Shown: positions 45,206 through 54,483, counted from the stretch's first letter. The stretch: DNA of 64,000 bases from Lachnospiraceae bacterium (GCA_017623295.1 JAGAPK010000033.1:62001-126000), one strand, 5' to 3'. The notes: generated by a model not told the origin, from the letters alone. Numbers and translations: made by a program.

Positions 45206-46435
45206 ATGACAAAATATAATGAAGATGCATATGAAGAAGAAAGAAGACCTGTGAAGAAATCATCCGGTTCTTCTTCTAAATCATCAGGAACAAAATCTGC
45301 TGGTTCAAAGTCATCCGGAGCGAAGTCTTCCGGTAGCGGTAAGAGCAGTAGCGGCAAGAAGAAACCTTCCGGTAAGAAAAACAGTCGGAAAGAACAGGAA
45401 AAGAAGAAAAGAAGAAGAATTATTCTTTTTATTGTAGAAATTATTATTCTTTTAATTATGGTGGTTGTTCTCTATGGTGTTATGACAGCCGAGAAAACCG
45501 GTAAAGTAGAACTGGACGAAGAAGATATTATTATTAACGATACAGTTAAACAGGCAGAAGAAACGACCATGAAGGGCTATCGCAATATAGCGCTTTTTGG
45601 TGTAGACTCTACAACAGGTGCACTGACTAAGAATACTCGAAGCGACTCCATTATGATTGCTTCTATTAATCAGGATACCGGAGAATGTAAATTAGTATCT
45701 GTTTATCGAGATACTTATTTGAACTTAAGTAATGATTCTTATAACAAATGTAACTCTGCTTATGCAAAGGGTGGTCCGGAAATGGCAATCAGTATGTTAA
45801 ATATGAATCTGGATATGAATATCACAGATTTCGTAACAGTAGGTTTTGCCGGTCTGACCGATACGATTGATGCACTCGGTGGCGTTTATATTGATGTAGA
45901 TGATGCGGAAATCAGCCACTTGAACAACTATCAGTTGTGTATTGCAGAAGATTTGAAACGTTCTTATACACCGGTAACCTCAACAGGATATCAGTTATTG
46001 GATGGCTTACAGGCAACCGGTTACTGCCGTATTCGTTATACAGCAGGTGATGACTTTAAACGTGCAGAACGTCAGAGAGAAGTCTTGACCGCTGTTGCAG
46101 ATCAGGCTAAGAAAGCATCAGCGACACAGCTTGTTAATACAGCAAATTCCGTATTTGAAGAAGTGTATACTTCTCTGGATTTGTCTGAAATTGTAGAGCT
46201 TCTTGGAGATATCAGTAAATATTATATTTCCGATACAGCAGGTTTCCCGGCTGAGGAACACAGAGCGGTTGCTACAATCGGTTCCAAAGGTTCCTGCGTT
46301 GTACCAACGAATTTGGAAGAAAACGTAATCTGGTTGCATGAGTTCTTGTTTGAGGCAGAAACTTATACACCATCCACTATGGTACAGGAGTGTAGTGAAC
46401 AGATTGAAGCTGATACAGCTAACTATGTGAAGTAG
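45206..46435 (+). CDS. LytR-CpsA-Psr (LCP) family glycan-peptidoglycan ligase
   Basis: A 409-residue protein. A very basic cytoplasmic tail with repeated KSSG-type units (about 15 to 75) leads into one membrane helix (about 76 to 98). The extracellular LCP domain (about 130 to 345) has FGVDSTTGALTKNTRSDSIMIASI at its front, which holds conserved Asp and Arg residues, and a later RIRYTAGDDFKRAERQREVL segment with the Arg residues that bind the pyrophosphate lipid. LCP enzymes move glycans from undecaprenyl pyrophosphate to peptidoglycan. The start chosen has GGGAG eight bases upstream. It is the likely last enzyme of the pathway in this cluster. Confidence 0.94.
   Translation: MTKYNEDAYEEERRPVKKSSGSSSKSSGTKSAGSKSSGAKSSGSGKSSSGKKKPSGKKNSRKEQEKKKRRRIILFIVEIIILLIMVVVLYGVMTAEKTGKVELDEEDIIINDTVKQAEETTMKGYRNIALFGVDSTTGALTKNTRSDSIMIASINQDTGECKLVSVYRDTYLNLSNDSYNKCNSAYAKGGPEMAISMLNMNLDMNITDFVTVGFAGLTDTIDALGGVYIDVDDAEISHLNNYQLCIAEDLKRSYTPVTSTGYQLLDGLQATGYCRIRYTAGDDFKRAERQREVLTAVADQAKKASATQLVNTANSVFEEVYTSLDLSEIVELLGDISKYYISDTAGFPAEEHRAVATIGSKGSCVVPTNLEENVIWLHEFLFEAETYTPSTMVQECSEQIEADTANYVK
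45256..45375 (+). repeat. Low-complexity KSSG-type repeat in the LCP cytoplasmic tail
   Basis: Irregular 12- to 15-base units encode Ser/Gly/Lys-rich peptide (SSGS, KSSG, KSAG). The resulting tail is strongly positive and precedes the membrane helix. Confidence 0.7.
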
Positions 46436-46459
46436 ACAGAATAAATTTACGAAAAAAGC

Positions 46460-46485
46460 AAAGGGGCCTTTTTGCAGGCCCTTTC
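46460..46485 (+). terminator. Possible terminator after the LCP gene
   Basis: An 8-bp stem with one bulge (AAAGGGGCC against GGCCCTTT) and an 8-base loop, followed only by a short T stretch. The following glycosyltransferase may be reached by read-through. Confidence 0.5.
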
Positions 46486-46508
46486 ATGCTATTTGGGAGA
46501 AGATAATT

Positions 46509-47435
46509 GTGAAAAAAGTTGATGTTATCATCCCGACCTATAAGCCGGATCAGAAATTTCTGGAGCTTATTGACAAACTAGAGCATCAGACAGTACCGAT
46601 TCATCAGATTATCATTATGAATACGGAACAGAAATATTTTGACCGTTTATTCTACGGTAAATCTTTTGCGGAAGAATATAAAAATATCACGGTAAAGCAT
46701 TTGTCTAAGAGAGAATTTGATCATGGACGTACCAGAAACCAGGGAGTAAAAAACTCAGAAGCAGAAGTTTTCGTGATGATGACAGATGATGCAATGCCGG
46801 CAGATGACCATATGATAGAAGAATTGATTTGTGGTTTGCAGCAAGATAATGTAGCTGTTGCTTATGGAAGACAGCTTGCTTATGAAACTAGCAGTGAAAC
46901 AGAGAAGTTTGCCAGAAATTTTAACTATCCAAGTCAGGCGAGGATAAAAACTAAAAAAGACATTGATACATTAGGCATTAAAACATATTTTTGTTCGAAT
47001 GTCTGCGCCGCTTATAAGAGAGAAATTTTTGATTCTTTAGGCGGATTTATCAAACATACTATATTTAATGAAGATATGATATTTGCTGCCGGAGCTGTGA
47101 AGGCCGGATATGGAATTGCTTACGTGCCGGAAGCGAAAGTATATCATTCCCATCATTATACGAATATGGAGCAATTACGAAGAAACTTTGATTTGGGTGT
47201 GTCACAAGCAGACCATCCTGAAGTTTTTGCAGGAGTGCCTTCGGAATCAGAAGGCATTAAACTGGTGAAGCAGACGATAGCACACTTGCGTGAAAAGAAA
47301 AAAATTTCAATGATTCCGGGTGTGATTATACAGAGCGGTTTTAAATATATTGGTTATTTATTGGGCAAGAATTATCGCAAGCTCCCCAAAAAGATAGTAA
47401 TAAATTGTTCTATGAATAAGGAATACTGGTCATAA
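46509..47435 (+). CDS. GT2 glycosyltransferase, rhamnosyltransferase-like
   Basis: A 308-residue GT2 enzyme starting with GTG and preceded by GGGAGA at a normal distance. VIIPTYKPD begins the GT-A fold, FDHGRTRNQGV fits the rhamnosyltransferase-type nucleotide loop, MTDDAMP is the metal motif, and NEDMIFAA the acidic motif on the acceptor side. The pattern is that of RgpB/WsaF-like rhamnosyltransferases. It lies between the LCP and glmS genes, separate from the main glycosyltransferase block, so it may add a primer or side-branch sugar. A short hydrophobic C-terminal patch may attach it to the membrane. Confidence 0.88.
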   Translation: MKKVDVIIPTYKPDQKFLELIDKLEHQTVPIHQIIIMNTEQKYFDRLFYGKSFAEEYKNITVKHLSKREFDHGRTRNQGVKNSEAEVFVMMTDDAMPADDHMIEELICGLQQDNVAVAYGRQLAYETSSETEKFARNFNYPSQARIKTKKDIDTLGIKTYFCSNVCAAYKREIFDSLGGFIKHTIFNEDMIFAAGAVKAGYGIAYVPEAKVYHSHHYTNMEQLRRNFDLGVSQADHPEVFAGVPSESEGIKLVKQTIAHLREKKKISMIPGVIIQSGFKYIGYLLGKNYRKLPKKIVINCSMNKEYWS

Positions 47436-47496
47436 AAACAAGAAACCCATTATATTTGTAGTAAGATAGAATATAGAAAGGTTATGGTAAAGTAAA

Positions 47497-49323
47497 ATGT
47501 GTGGAATTGTAGGATATATCGGAACCAAACAGGCGGCACCAATTATTCTCGATGGATTGGCTAAACTGGAGTATAGAGGTTACGATTCAGCCGGAATGGC
47601 AATTTATGACGGCGAGAAAATCAATATTCAGAAATCAGTGGGACGATTAAAAGTATTGGAGAATCAGACTCGCGGAGGCGAAACGATGCCGGGTATGAGC
47701 GGTATTGGTCATACAAGATGGGCAACACATGGCGCGCCAAGTGATACCAATGCACATCCACATTTTAATGAATCCGGTACAATCACAGTTGTACATAACG
47801 GTATTATTGAAAATTATTTGCAGTTACGCAAAAAATTAACTGACAAAGGATATAAATTTGTTTCTGAAACAGACACAGAGGTACTTGCTCATTTGTTGGA
47901 TTATTATTATAAGGGAAATCCACTTGAAGCAGTAACTAAGGTACTTCATCGAGTAGAGGGGTCTTATGCACTTGGTATTATGTTTGCAGACTGTGCTGAT
48001 CAGATTTTTGCAGCAAGAAAAGATAGTCCGTTAATTGTTGGACAGAATGAAGATGGATGTTTCATTGCATCTGACGTTCCGGCAATTTTGAAATATACCA
48101 GAAAAGTATACTATGTAGATAATCAGGAAGTCGTAAGACTGCGCGCAGACCATATGCATTTCTACACAGTAGACGAAGAAGAAATCAAGAAAGAGGCAGT
48201 TACCATTGATTGGGATGCCAATGCAGCAGAAAAAGCCGGCTATGAGCATTTCATGCTGAAAGAAATGTATGAACAGCCGAAAACGGTTGCTGATACATTA
48301 AATCCAAGAATTAAAGATAATGACATTGTTATCGAAGAATTAAATATGACAGATGACGATTTGAAAGCCATTAAGAAGATTCATATTGTTGCCTGCGGTT
48401 CTGCTTATCATGCGGGTGTAACAGGCAAGTATGTCATTGAAGGTCTTGCAAGAATACCGGTAGAGGTTGATTTGGCCTCCGAATTCCGTTATCGTGACCC
48501 GATTCTGGAAGAAGGTGCAATGGTAGTTGTTATCAGTCAGTCGGGTGAAACAGCTGATACCTTGGCAGCACTTCGTGAATCCAAGGCGAGGGGCTTTAAG
48601 GTACTTGGTATTGTCAATGTAGTAGGAAGCTCAATAGCAAGAGAGGCTGATAACGTCATGTATACCTGGGCAGGACCGGAAATTGCGGTAGCAACAACCA
48701 AAGCATACAGTGCACAGTTGATTGCTTTGTATTTATTGGCAATGAAGCTTGGAAAAGTCAGAGACAAAATAGATGATGAAACATTTGCAGGTTTATTAGG
48801 AGATTTGCGCTGTTTACCTGATCAGATTGAATTATTGCTGAATAACAAGTTGAAGATTCAGAAATTTGCCAATCGTTATGTGGGTGCCAAAGATGTATTT
48901 TTCATTGGACGAGGAATTGATTATGCTATTTCGTTGGAAGGTTCTTTGAAATTAAAGGAAATTTCCTATATCCATTCAGAGGCATATGCAGCAGGTGAAT
49001 TGAAGCATGGAACGATTTCATTGATTGAAGACGGAACGCTGGTAGCGGCAGTTTCTACGCAACCGGATTTATATGCGAAAACAATCAGTAACATGGTAGA
49101 AGTAAAAGCAAGGGGAGCTTTTGTATTAGCTGTTACCTGTGAGGAGAACAAGGAAATTGAGAAGGCAGCTGATTATGTCATCTATATTCCGGAAACGAAT
49201 CCATATTTTGCCAATTCACTGGCAATTATTCCGTTGCAGTTATTTGGATATTATGTGTCCGTTGGAAAAGGCTGTGATGTAGATAAGCCGAGAAATCTGG
49301 CTAAATCCGTTACGGTGGAGTAA
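47497..49323 (+). CDS. glmS: Glutamine-fructose-6-phosphate aminotransferase (isomerizing)
   Basis: A complete 608-residue GlmS. The N-terminal glutaminase domain begins MCGIVGYIG with nucleophile Cys2, and contains the HTRWATHG loop and a HNGIIENY segment. Two SIS domains follow, the first with ACGSAYHAG and SQSGETADT. The C-terminal end LAKSVTVE is as expected. It makes glucosamine 6-phosphate, the entry to UDP-GlcNAc for peptidoglycan and surface glycans. Only about 60 bases separate it from the upstream gene, so there is no room there for a glmS ribozyme. A strong terminator follows, which marks the right end of the polysaccharide region. Confidence 0.97.
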   Translation: MCGIVGYIGTKQAAPIILDGLAKLEYRGYDSAGMAIYDGEKINIQKSVGRLKVLENQTRGGETMPGMSGIGHTRWATHGAPSDTNAHPHFNESGTITVVHNGIIENYLQLRKKLTDKGYKFVSETDTEVLAHLLDYYYKGNPLEAVTKVLHRVEGSYALGIMFADCADQIFAARKDSPLIVGQNEDGCFIASDVPAILKYTRKVYYVDNQEVVRLRADHMHFYTVDEEEIKKEAVTIDWDANAAEKAGYEHFMLKEMYEQPKTVADTLNPRIKDNDIVIEELNMTDDDLKAIKKIHIVACGSAYHAGVTGKYVIEGLARIPVEVDLASEFRYRDPILEEGAMVVVISQSGETADTLAALRESKARGFKVLGIVNVVGSSIAREADNVMYTWAGPEIAVATTKAYSAQLIALYLLAMKLGKVRDKIDDETFAGLLGDLRCLPDQIELLLNNKLKIQKFANRYVGAKDVFFIGRGIDYAISLEGSLKLKEISYIHSEAYAAGELKHGTISLIEDGTLVAAVSTQPDLYAKTISNMVEVKARGAFVLAVTCEENKEIEKAADYVIYIPETNPYFANSLAIIPLQLFGYYVSVGKGCDVDKPRNLAKSVTVE

Positions 49324-49348
49324 ACAGTATTTGTTTTTGATAGATGAT

Positions 49349-49379
49349 AAAGTGCAGGGAAGAGTTCTCTGCACTTTTT
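49349..49379 (+). terminator. Intrinsic terminator after glmS
   Basis: A 12-bp stem including one G-U pair (AAAGTGCAGGGA against TCTCTGCACTTT), a 5-base loop and a T run. Confidence 0.85.
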
Positions 49380-49390
49380 ATGTTCATAAT

Positions 49391-49402
49391 TTCTTTAGAA
49401 AA
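49391..49402 (+). promoter_or_regulatory. Shared 12-base motif upstream of the HtrA-type gene
   Basis: TTCTTTAGAAAA, containing the palindrome TTCTnnAGAA, lies about 90 bases before the protease start and just after the glmS terminator. The identical 12 bases recur upstream of the ClpX-like gene. Function is a guess; chance in AT-rich DNA is not excluded. Confidence 0.35.
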
Positions 49403-49490
49403 AACACAAAAAGGAAAACAATTTATCACAATTTGTACACATTTAAAAGCTATACTGTGTTCACAGTAAAGGAAGAAAGGAGTTTTCGTT

Positions 49491-50981
49491 ATGTACGATA
49501 ATAATTATTCAAATTCATATAATCAGAATCAAAATCAAAACCCGAATCAAAACCTGAGCCAAAACCCGAATCAGTATCCGAATCAGAATACGGGATACTC
49601 CGGAAACAATACTTATCCGAATACACCATATGGACATCATGCAGAAAATTATCAGTATAGTAATACTTATTCTAATGGCATGGGACAGGGTGGTCCGGAG
49701 AAAAAGAAGAAAGAAAAGAAGGAGAAAAAGGAAGGACAGGGGAACGGTTATCTGAAAAAAGCTCTGGTTAGTGTTTCTTTAGGCTTGTTCTTTGGTATTT
49801 GTGCCGGACTTGGTTTTTATGCAGTAAGTGCATCAACCGGAATGCTGGAACAGAACCCGGAAACAGAGGCGGTTATCAGCCAGGATATGAAAGACGCAGC
49901 AGATGAAGTGGATGATGTAGAAGAAAATGCAGCTGTGGAAGAAGATGGCGAAGGCGAAATTCAGAAAACAGAAACTGTTACTACGGTTGTATCCGATGTA
50001 TCTGATGTGGTTTCTTCTGTTATGCCGGCAGTCGTTTCTATCAGCAACACATACACAGAGACAATGTCCTATTTTGGGCAGGCAATGACAAGCGAAGCAG
50101 TATCCAGTGGTTCCGGTATTATTGTAGGAAAAAATGATTCCGAACTTCTGATTGTAACAAATTATCACGTAATTGCTGATGCAGATACACTGAGTGTTCA
50201 ATTTGTGGAAGGTTCTGAAGCAGAAGCATCTGTAAAAGGTATGGACCCGGATATGGATTTAGCGGTTATTGCAGTGCCGTTAGAAGAAATTCTGAATTCT
50301 ACCTTGAATGAAATTGCAATTGCAACATTAGGTGATTCCGATAGTCTGACGGTTGGAGAACCGGCGATTGCCATAGGAAACTCATTAGGATATGGACAGT
50401 CTGTAACAACCGGTGTTATTAGTGCATTAGACAGAGAAATTGAACTTACTGAAGGTAACAGCGGAACATTTATTCAGACGGATGCAGCGATTAATCCGGG
50501 TAACTCCGGCGGAGCACTTTTGAATTTAAAAGGTGAAGTTATCGGTATCAACTCAAATAAAATAGGTGGAAGCGTTATTGAAGGTATGGGATATGCTATC
50601 CCGATTTCAGCAGCAAAACCAATTATTGCTGACTTGATGTTGAAAGAAACAAAGAATAAGGTAGCAGAGGAAGAAAGAGGATTTTTGGGTATATCAGGCA
50701 TCAGTGTTACCGAAGAGGTTTCATCTACTTATGGCATGCCGGAAGGTGTTTATGTAGCACAGGTATATGAAGGAACAGCAGCTGCGGCAGCAGGATTGCA
50801 GAAGGGAGATATTATTATTTCCTTTGATGGAGAAGATGTTTCTTCTATGGATGAATTGCAGAAGCTTCTGGAGTATTATGCCAAAGGTGATACCGTAGAT
50901 ATGAAAATCATGACAATCGGAAATGGTGGCTATCACAGCAAGATAATTTCTATCACATTGGGCAACAAGGCAGAACAATAG
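49491..50981 (+). CDS. HtrA/DegP-type membrane-anchored serine protease with PDZ domain
   Basis: A 496-residue protein. A cytoplasmic tail rich in Asn, Gln and Pro (1 to 67) and a Lys/Glu stretch precede one membrane helix (about 91 to 114). An acidic linker leads to a trypsin-like protease domain with the catalytic triad His226 (TNYHV), Asp256 (MDLAV) and Ser339 (GNSGG), then one PDZ domain (about 395 to 490). HtrA proteases degrade misfolded exported proteins at the outer face of the membrane. It lies just after a wall-polysaccharide region and before a ClpX-like gene, and shares an upstream motif with the latter. Confidence 0.95.
   Translation: MYDNNYSNSYNQNQNQNPNQNLSQNPNQYPNQNTGYSGNNTYPNTPYGHHAENYQYSNTYSNGMGQGGPEKKKKEKKEKKEGQGNGYLKKALVSVSLGLFFGICAGLGFYAVSASTGMLEQNPETEAVISQDMKDAADEVDDVEENAAVEEDGEGEIQKTETVTTVVSDVSDVVSSVMPAVVSISNTYTETMSYFGQAMTSEAVSSGSGIIVGKNDSELLIVTNYHVIADADTLSVQFVEGSEAEASVKGMDPDMDLAVIAVPLEEILNSTLNEIAIATLGDSDSLTVGEPAIAIGNSLGYGQSVTTGVISALDREIELTEGNSGTFIQTDAAINPGNSGGALLNLKGEVIGINSNKIGGSVIEGMGYAIPISAAKPIIADLMLKETKNKVAEEERGFLGISGISVTEEVSSTYGMPEGVYVAQVYEGTAAAAAGLQKGDIIISFDGEDVSSMDELQKLLEYYAKGDTVDMKIMTIGNGGYHSKIISITLGNKAEQ
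49521..49589 (+). repeat. Asn/Gln/Pro repeat tract at the HtrA N-terminus
   Basis: Irregular AATCAG/AACCCG units encode NQNQNPNQN-type sequence. In-frame length variation is possible. Confidence 0.65.
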
Positions 50982-51018
50982 AAAAATGTAAAATAGTGCT
51001 TATTTTAGACAAGTAAAG

Positions 51019-51055
51019 CTCCGCACATGCTAAATACATGCTGCGGAGTTTCATT
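51019..51055 (+). terminator. Intrinsic terminator after the HtrA-type gene
   Basis: An 11-bp stem with one bulged base (CTCCGCACATG against CATGCTGCGGAG), a loop of about 7 bases and a T-rich tail. Confidence 0.75.
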
Positions 51056-51065
51056 TTGTTTAGAA

Positions 51066-51077
51066 TTCTTTAGAAAA
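51066..51077 (+). promoter_or_regulatory. Second copy of the shared 12-base motif
   Basis: TTCTTTAGAAAA, identical to the copy before the HtrA-type gene, lies just upstream of the -35 region assigned to the ClpX-like gene. Confidence 0.35.
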
Positions 51078-51079
51078 TG

Positions 51080-51108
51080 TTAACTTGTAGCCAGACGGGT
51101 TTTATACT
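51080..51108 (+). promoter_or_regulatory. Possible promoter of the ClpX-like gene
   Basis: -35 TTAACT, a 17-base spacer and -10 TATACT, about 60 bases before the start. The -35 is weak, so an activator or a different assignment is possible. Confidence 0.4.
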
Positions 51109-51166
51109 ATGATAATAACTATAGAGAGTTTGCAGATAAACTCCTTATTATGATGGAAGGGTATGG

Positions 51167-52741
51167 TTGAGTTTTATGAACGATGATGAAAGAATCGATC
51201 AGGATAAAAATAAGGAAAACGAATGGGATTTCAGAGAACTGGATGATGTGGAAACTCTGAAACAGGAATTAACAGCGAAAGAAGATAACGAAGAAGAAAT
51301 TAGCGATACAGATGACGATAACACGAATGATTATGAAGAGGTCTGTTTTATTTGTAGAAGACCGGAAAGCAAAGCAGGGGAAATGTTTAAGCTGCCGAAT
51401 CATATCTGTGTCTGCAATGATTGTATGCATAAAACGATGGATACCGTCAGCCAGTTTGATTATCAGGGTATGTTAAACAATCCGAATAATCTGAATGGGA
51501 ATATGTCGGATTTCAATAACGGAAAGGGATTTCCGAATATCAGCTTTGTAAATCTGGCAGATTTGCAGGGAGACGGTGGTATTCCAAATAAGCAGAAACT
51601 CAAGAAAAAGAAAAAAGCAAAAGAGAATGTACCGGTTATTGATATCAAGAATATTATGCCTCCGCATAAAATCAAGGCAAAGCTGGATGAATATGTTGTT
51701 GGACAGGAACATGCCAAAAAGGTTATGTCAGTAGCAGTATATAATCATTATAAGAGAGTTGCGACCGGCACTATGGATGAGATAGAGATTGAGAAATCCA
51801 ATATGTTGATGATTGGACCTACGGGTTGCGGTAAAACATATCTTGTGAAAACTTTAGCCCGTTTGTTGGATGTTCCGCTTGCAATTACGGATGCGACTTC
51901 TTTAACGGAGGCAGGTTATATCGGTGATGATATCGAGAGCGTTGTGTCCAAACTTCTTGCGGCTGCCGATAATGATGTAGAGCGTGCAGAGCGTGGTATT
52001 ATTTTCATTGATGAAATCGATAAGATTGCCAAGAAACAGAATACAAATTCCAGAGATGTCAGTGGGGAATCTGTGCAGCAGGGAATGTTAAAACTATTAG
52101 AGGGCGCAGAGGTAGAAGTGCCGGTAGGTGCTAATTCCAAGAATGCGATGGTGCCGCTTGCTACGGTAAATACCAGAAATATTCTTTTTATCTGTGGCGG
52201 TGCATTTCCGGATTTGGAAGATATTATCAAACAACGTCTGAATAAGAAAACATCAATCGGTTATAATGCGGAATTAAAAGACAAATACGATAAAGAGAAG
52301 AATATTTTAAGCCATGTGACCGTAGAAGACATCAAGAAATTTGGCATGATTCCGGAGTTTATTGGCCGTTTGCCGATTATTTTCACACTGGAAGGTCTGA
52401 ACAAAGAGATGATGATGCAAATTCTGAGTGAGCCGCGAAATGCTATTTTGAAGCAGTATCAGAAGTTGCTTGAGTTAGATGAAGTGAAACTTGTATTTGA
52501 CGATGGAGCGCTGGAAGCGATTGCGGAGAAAGCAATGGAGAAAGATACCGGAGCCAGAGCATTGCGTGCTATTATCGAAGAGTTTATGTTAGACATTATG
52601 TATGAGATTCCAAAAGATGATAATATCGGAAGAGTAACGATTACAAGAGAATATATTGAAGGAACCGGTGGACCCATTATTGATATCCGCAGTAATTACG
52701 CGGAAAATCCGGATAATTTAAAGGTAATTGAAGAGAAATAA
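51167..52741 (+). CDS. Divergent ClpX-like AAA+ ATPase
   Basis: A 524-residue ClpX-family protein, about 100 longer than usual. An acidic N-terminal extension (to about 58) precedes the zinc-binding domain, which has CxxC at Cys60 and Cys63 and further Cys at 81, 83 and 86. A Lys-rich linker leads to the AAA+ module with Walker A GPTGCGKT (217 to 224), the pore loop EAGYIGDD, and Walker B FIDEID (280 to 285). Two ClpX features differ: the RKH pore loop is replaced by NSKNA (about 323 to 327), and the ClpP-docking IGF loop reads IGY (364 to 366). No clpP is near. A TTG with GGAAGGG five bases away is the listed start; an ATG three codons on is possible. Probably a second ClpX with altered substrate choice. 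Confidence 0.88.
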   Translation: MSFMNDDERIDQDKNKENEWDFRELDDVETLKQELTAKEDNEEEISDTDDDNTNDYEEVCFICRRPESKAGEMFKLPNHICVCNDCMHKTMDTVSQFDYQGMLNNPNNLNGNMSDFNNGKGFPNISFVNLADLQGDGGIPNKQKLKKKKKAKENVPVIDIKNIMPPHKIKAKLDEYVVGQEHAKKVMSVAVYNHYKRVATGTMDEIEIEKSNMLMIGPTGCGKTYLVKTLARLLDVPLAITDATSLTEAGYIGDDIESVVSKLLAAADNDVERAERGIIFIDEIDKIAKKQNTNSRDVSGESVQQGMLKLLEGAEVEVPVGANSKNAMVPLATVNTRNILFICGGAFPDLEDIIKQRLNKKTSIGYNAELKDKYDKEKNILSHVTVEDIKKFGMIPEFIGRLPIIFTLEGLNKEMMMQILSEPRNAILKQYQKLLELDEVKLVFDDGALEAIAEKAMEKDTGARALRAIIEEFMLDIMYEIPKDDNIGRVTITREYIEGTGGPIIDIRSNYAENPDNLKVIEEK

Positions 52742-52797
52742 TTTTTGAAAGATTGCATATCATATCATAACGAACTATGTGACAGAGTGGATATGAT

Positions 52798-54483
52798 ATG
52801 ACTTGTCAGGAAAAAATACTGTCGGATGCTTATGCAGATGCCATAATTGATTATGATATACCGGAAAGCTTTCGCAGTCCGACAGATTTGGATTACTGTA
52901 TTTATGACTTAGATGATAAGTACCGGATTGTACATGCAGAAAGGAGCGGGGTGGCGCCTTTATCAATCGGTGTTTACAGCTATGCATCTATTCCTAAGCT
53001 GTATGGTCTGATGCAGACTTTTCGGGCAGAAAACCTGACTGATATGGGGAATCTCCGTATACAGGCTCCTCCCTTGTCCCTGCAGGGAAAAGGAGTCATT
53101 CTTGGATTCGTTGATACCGGAATCCGATATCAGTTGGATGCTTTTTTGGATGAAGAGGGCAACAGCCGGATTTTGGCTATCTGGGATCAGACGATACAGG
53201 AAGGAGAACCACCGGAAGGATTTCAGTATGGAACAGAGTATGCCAGAGAAGAAATTAACAGGGCATTGAAGGAACAACAACCACTTACTGTCGTTCCTTC
53301 AACTGATGAAAATGGACATGGAACGGCGATGGCATCGGCAGCAGCCGGAAGTGTCCTGAATCAGGGATTAACATTTCGAGGTGCGGCACCGCAAGCAGAT
53401 ATTGTTATGGTAAAGGTAAAGCAGGCCAAATCTTATTTACGGGAGTATTATCTTGTACCGGAAGATGTTGTGGCATATCAGGAAAATGATATCATGGAAG
53501 CGGTAAAATATCTGGAGCAGATGGCAGTTGTTTTTGAAAGACCGGTAGTGATTGTGCTTGGTATAGGTACTAACATGGGTAATCACACGGGAGCTTCACC
53601 GCTTGGAGATTATTTGAATAAAATTGCTGCCAAAAGAAGTCGTGCGATTGTTGTTTGTGGTGGCAACGAAGGCGACAAAGAACATCATTATATGGGCAAT
53701 GTACCGGATCAGGTAGAAATCCGGGTGGAGGAAAATACCAAAGGTTTTTGTATGGAACTGTGGAACAGTACTTCAGATACCTATAATGTAGTTATTCGTA
53801 CACCCGTCGGTGAGATGACTTCGACGATTGATTTTCAGAATGGAATTGATAGAAATTTTTCGTTTGTTTTTGAGAAGACAAAGGTTTATGTAGGAATATT
53901 AGTAGTTGAGCAGAAATCGGGAGAACAATTGATTTTCTTTCGTTTCCAAGACCCTTCACCGGGCGTATGGAGCATTATTGTGTCGCCTTCGGGAAGAGAA
54001 CGGCTGCGTGGTAATGGGAGCTTTCATATGTGGCTTCCTATTACGGCATTCATTGATGGTAGTGTTTCCTTTCTGAAACCGGACCCTGAAGTAACACTAA
54101 CAGAGCCTTCCAATGCTGCCGGAGTCATTACGATTTCCACTTATAATGGAATTACAGAGAGCTGGTTTGCTGAATCGGGAAGAGGATTTGCTAAGAATGA
54201 TATGATAAAACCGGATTTGGCAGCACCCGGAGTACAGGTTTCAACAGCACTTGGAGAACGTACCGGTTCCAGTATGGCAGCAGCACTTTCGGCCGGTTGT
54301 GTGGCACAGTTTATGGAATGGGCAATCGTGGAAGGTAATTCTTATCTGGTAGAAAGTCAGGCAATCAAAGGCTATTTTATTAAAGGTGCAGTAAGAGAGA
54401 ACAATATTATTTATCCGGATAGACAGTGGGGATATGGCAAATTAAACATCAGCGGAACCTTTGAAACACTGGCACGGACATGA
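52798..54483 (+). CDS. S8-family subtilisin-like protease (CspB-like)
   Basis: A 561-residue subtilase without a signal peptide. A short N-terminal region of about 90 residues may be the prodomain. The catalytic residues are Asp106 (VDTGI), His174 (NGHGTAMAS) and Ser492 (GSSMA). Between the His and Ser blocks lies an insert of about 150 residues with beta pattern (about 320 to 430), matching the jelly-roll insert of clostridial Csp proteases, which act in spore germination. Canonical GTS before Met is GSS here, which keeps the nucleophile. It starts 56 bases after the ClpX-like gene and is followed by the LspA-like gene after 21 bases. Whether it acts in spores or elsewhere is not shown. Confidence 0.88.
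   Translation: MTCQEKILSDAYADAIIDYDIPESFRSPTDLDYCIYDLDDKYRIVHAERSGVAPLSIGVYSYASIPKLYGLMQTFRAENLTDMGNLRIQAPPLSLQGKGVILGFVDTGIRYQLDAFLDEEGNSRILAIWDQTIQEGEPPEGFQYGTEYAREEINRALKEQQPLTVVPSTDENGHGTAMASAAAGSVLNQGLTFRGAAPQADIVMVKVKQAKSYLREYYLVPEDVVAYQENDIMEAVKYLEQMAVVFERPVVIVLGIGTNMGNHTGASPLGDYLNKIAAKRSRAIVVCGGNEGDKEHHYMGNVPDQVEIRVEENTKGFCMELWNSTSDTYNVVIRTPVGEMTSTIDFQNGIDRNFSFVFEKTKVYVGILVVEQKSGEQLIFFRFQDPSPGVWSIIVSPSGRERLRGNGSFHMWLPITAFIDGSVSFLKPDPEVTLTEPSNAAGVITISTYNGITESWFAESGRGFAKNDMIKPDLAAPGVQVSTALGERTGSSMAAALSAGCVAQFMEWAIVEGNSYLVESQAIKGYFIKGAVRENNIIYPDRQWGYGKLNISGTFETLART

Noticed and set aside
47436..47496. A glmS ribozyme before glmS
   Set aside because: The gap is about 60 bases, too short for the ribozyme, and the upstream sequence is coding. 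None is visible.
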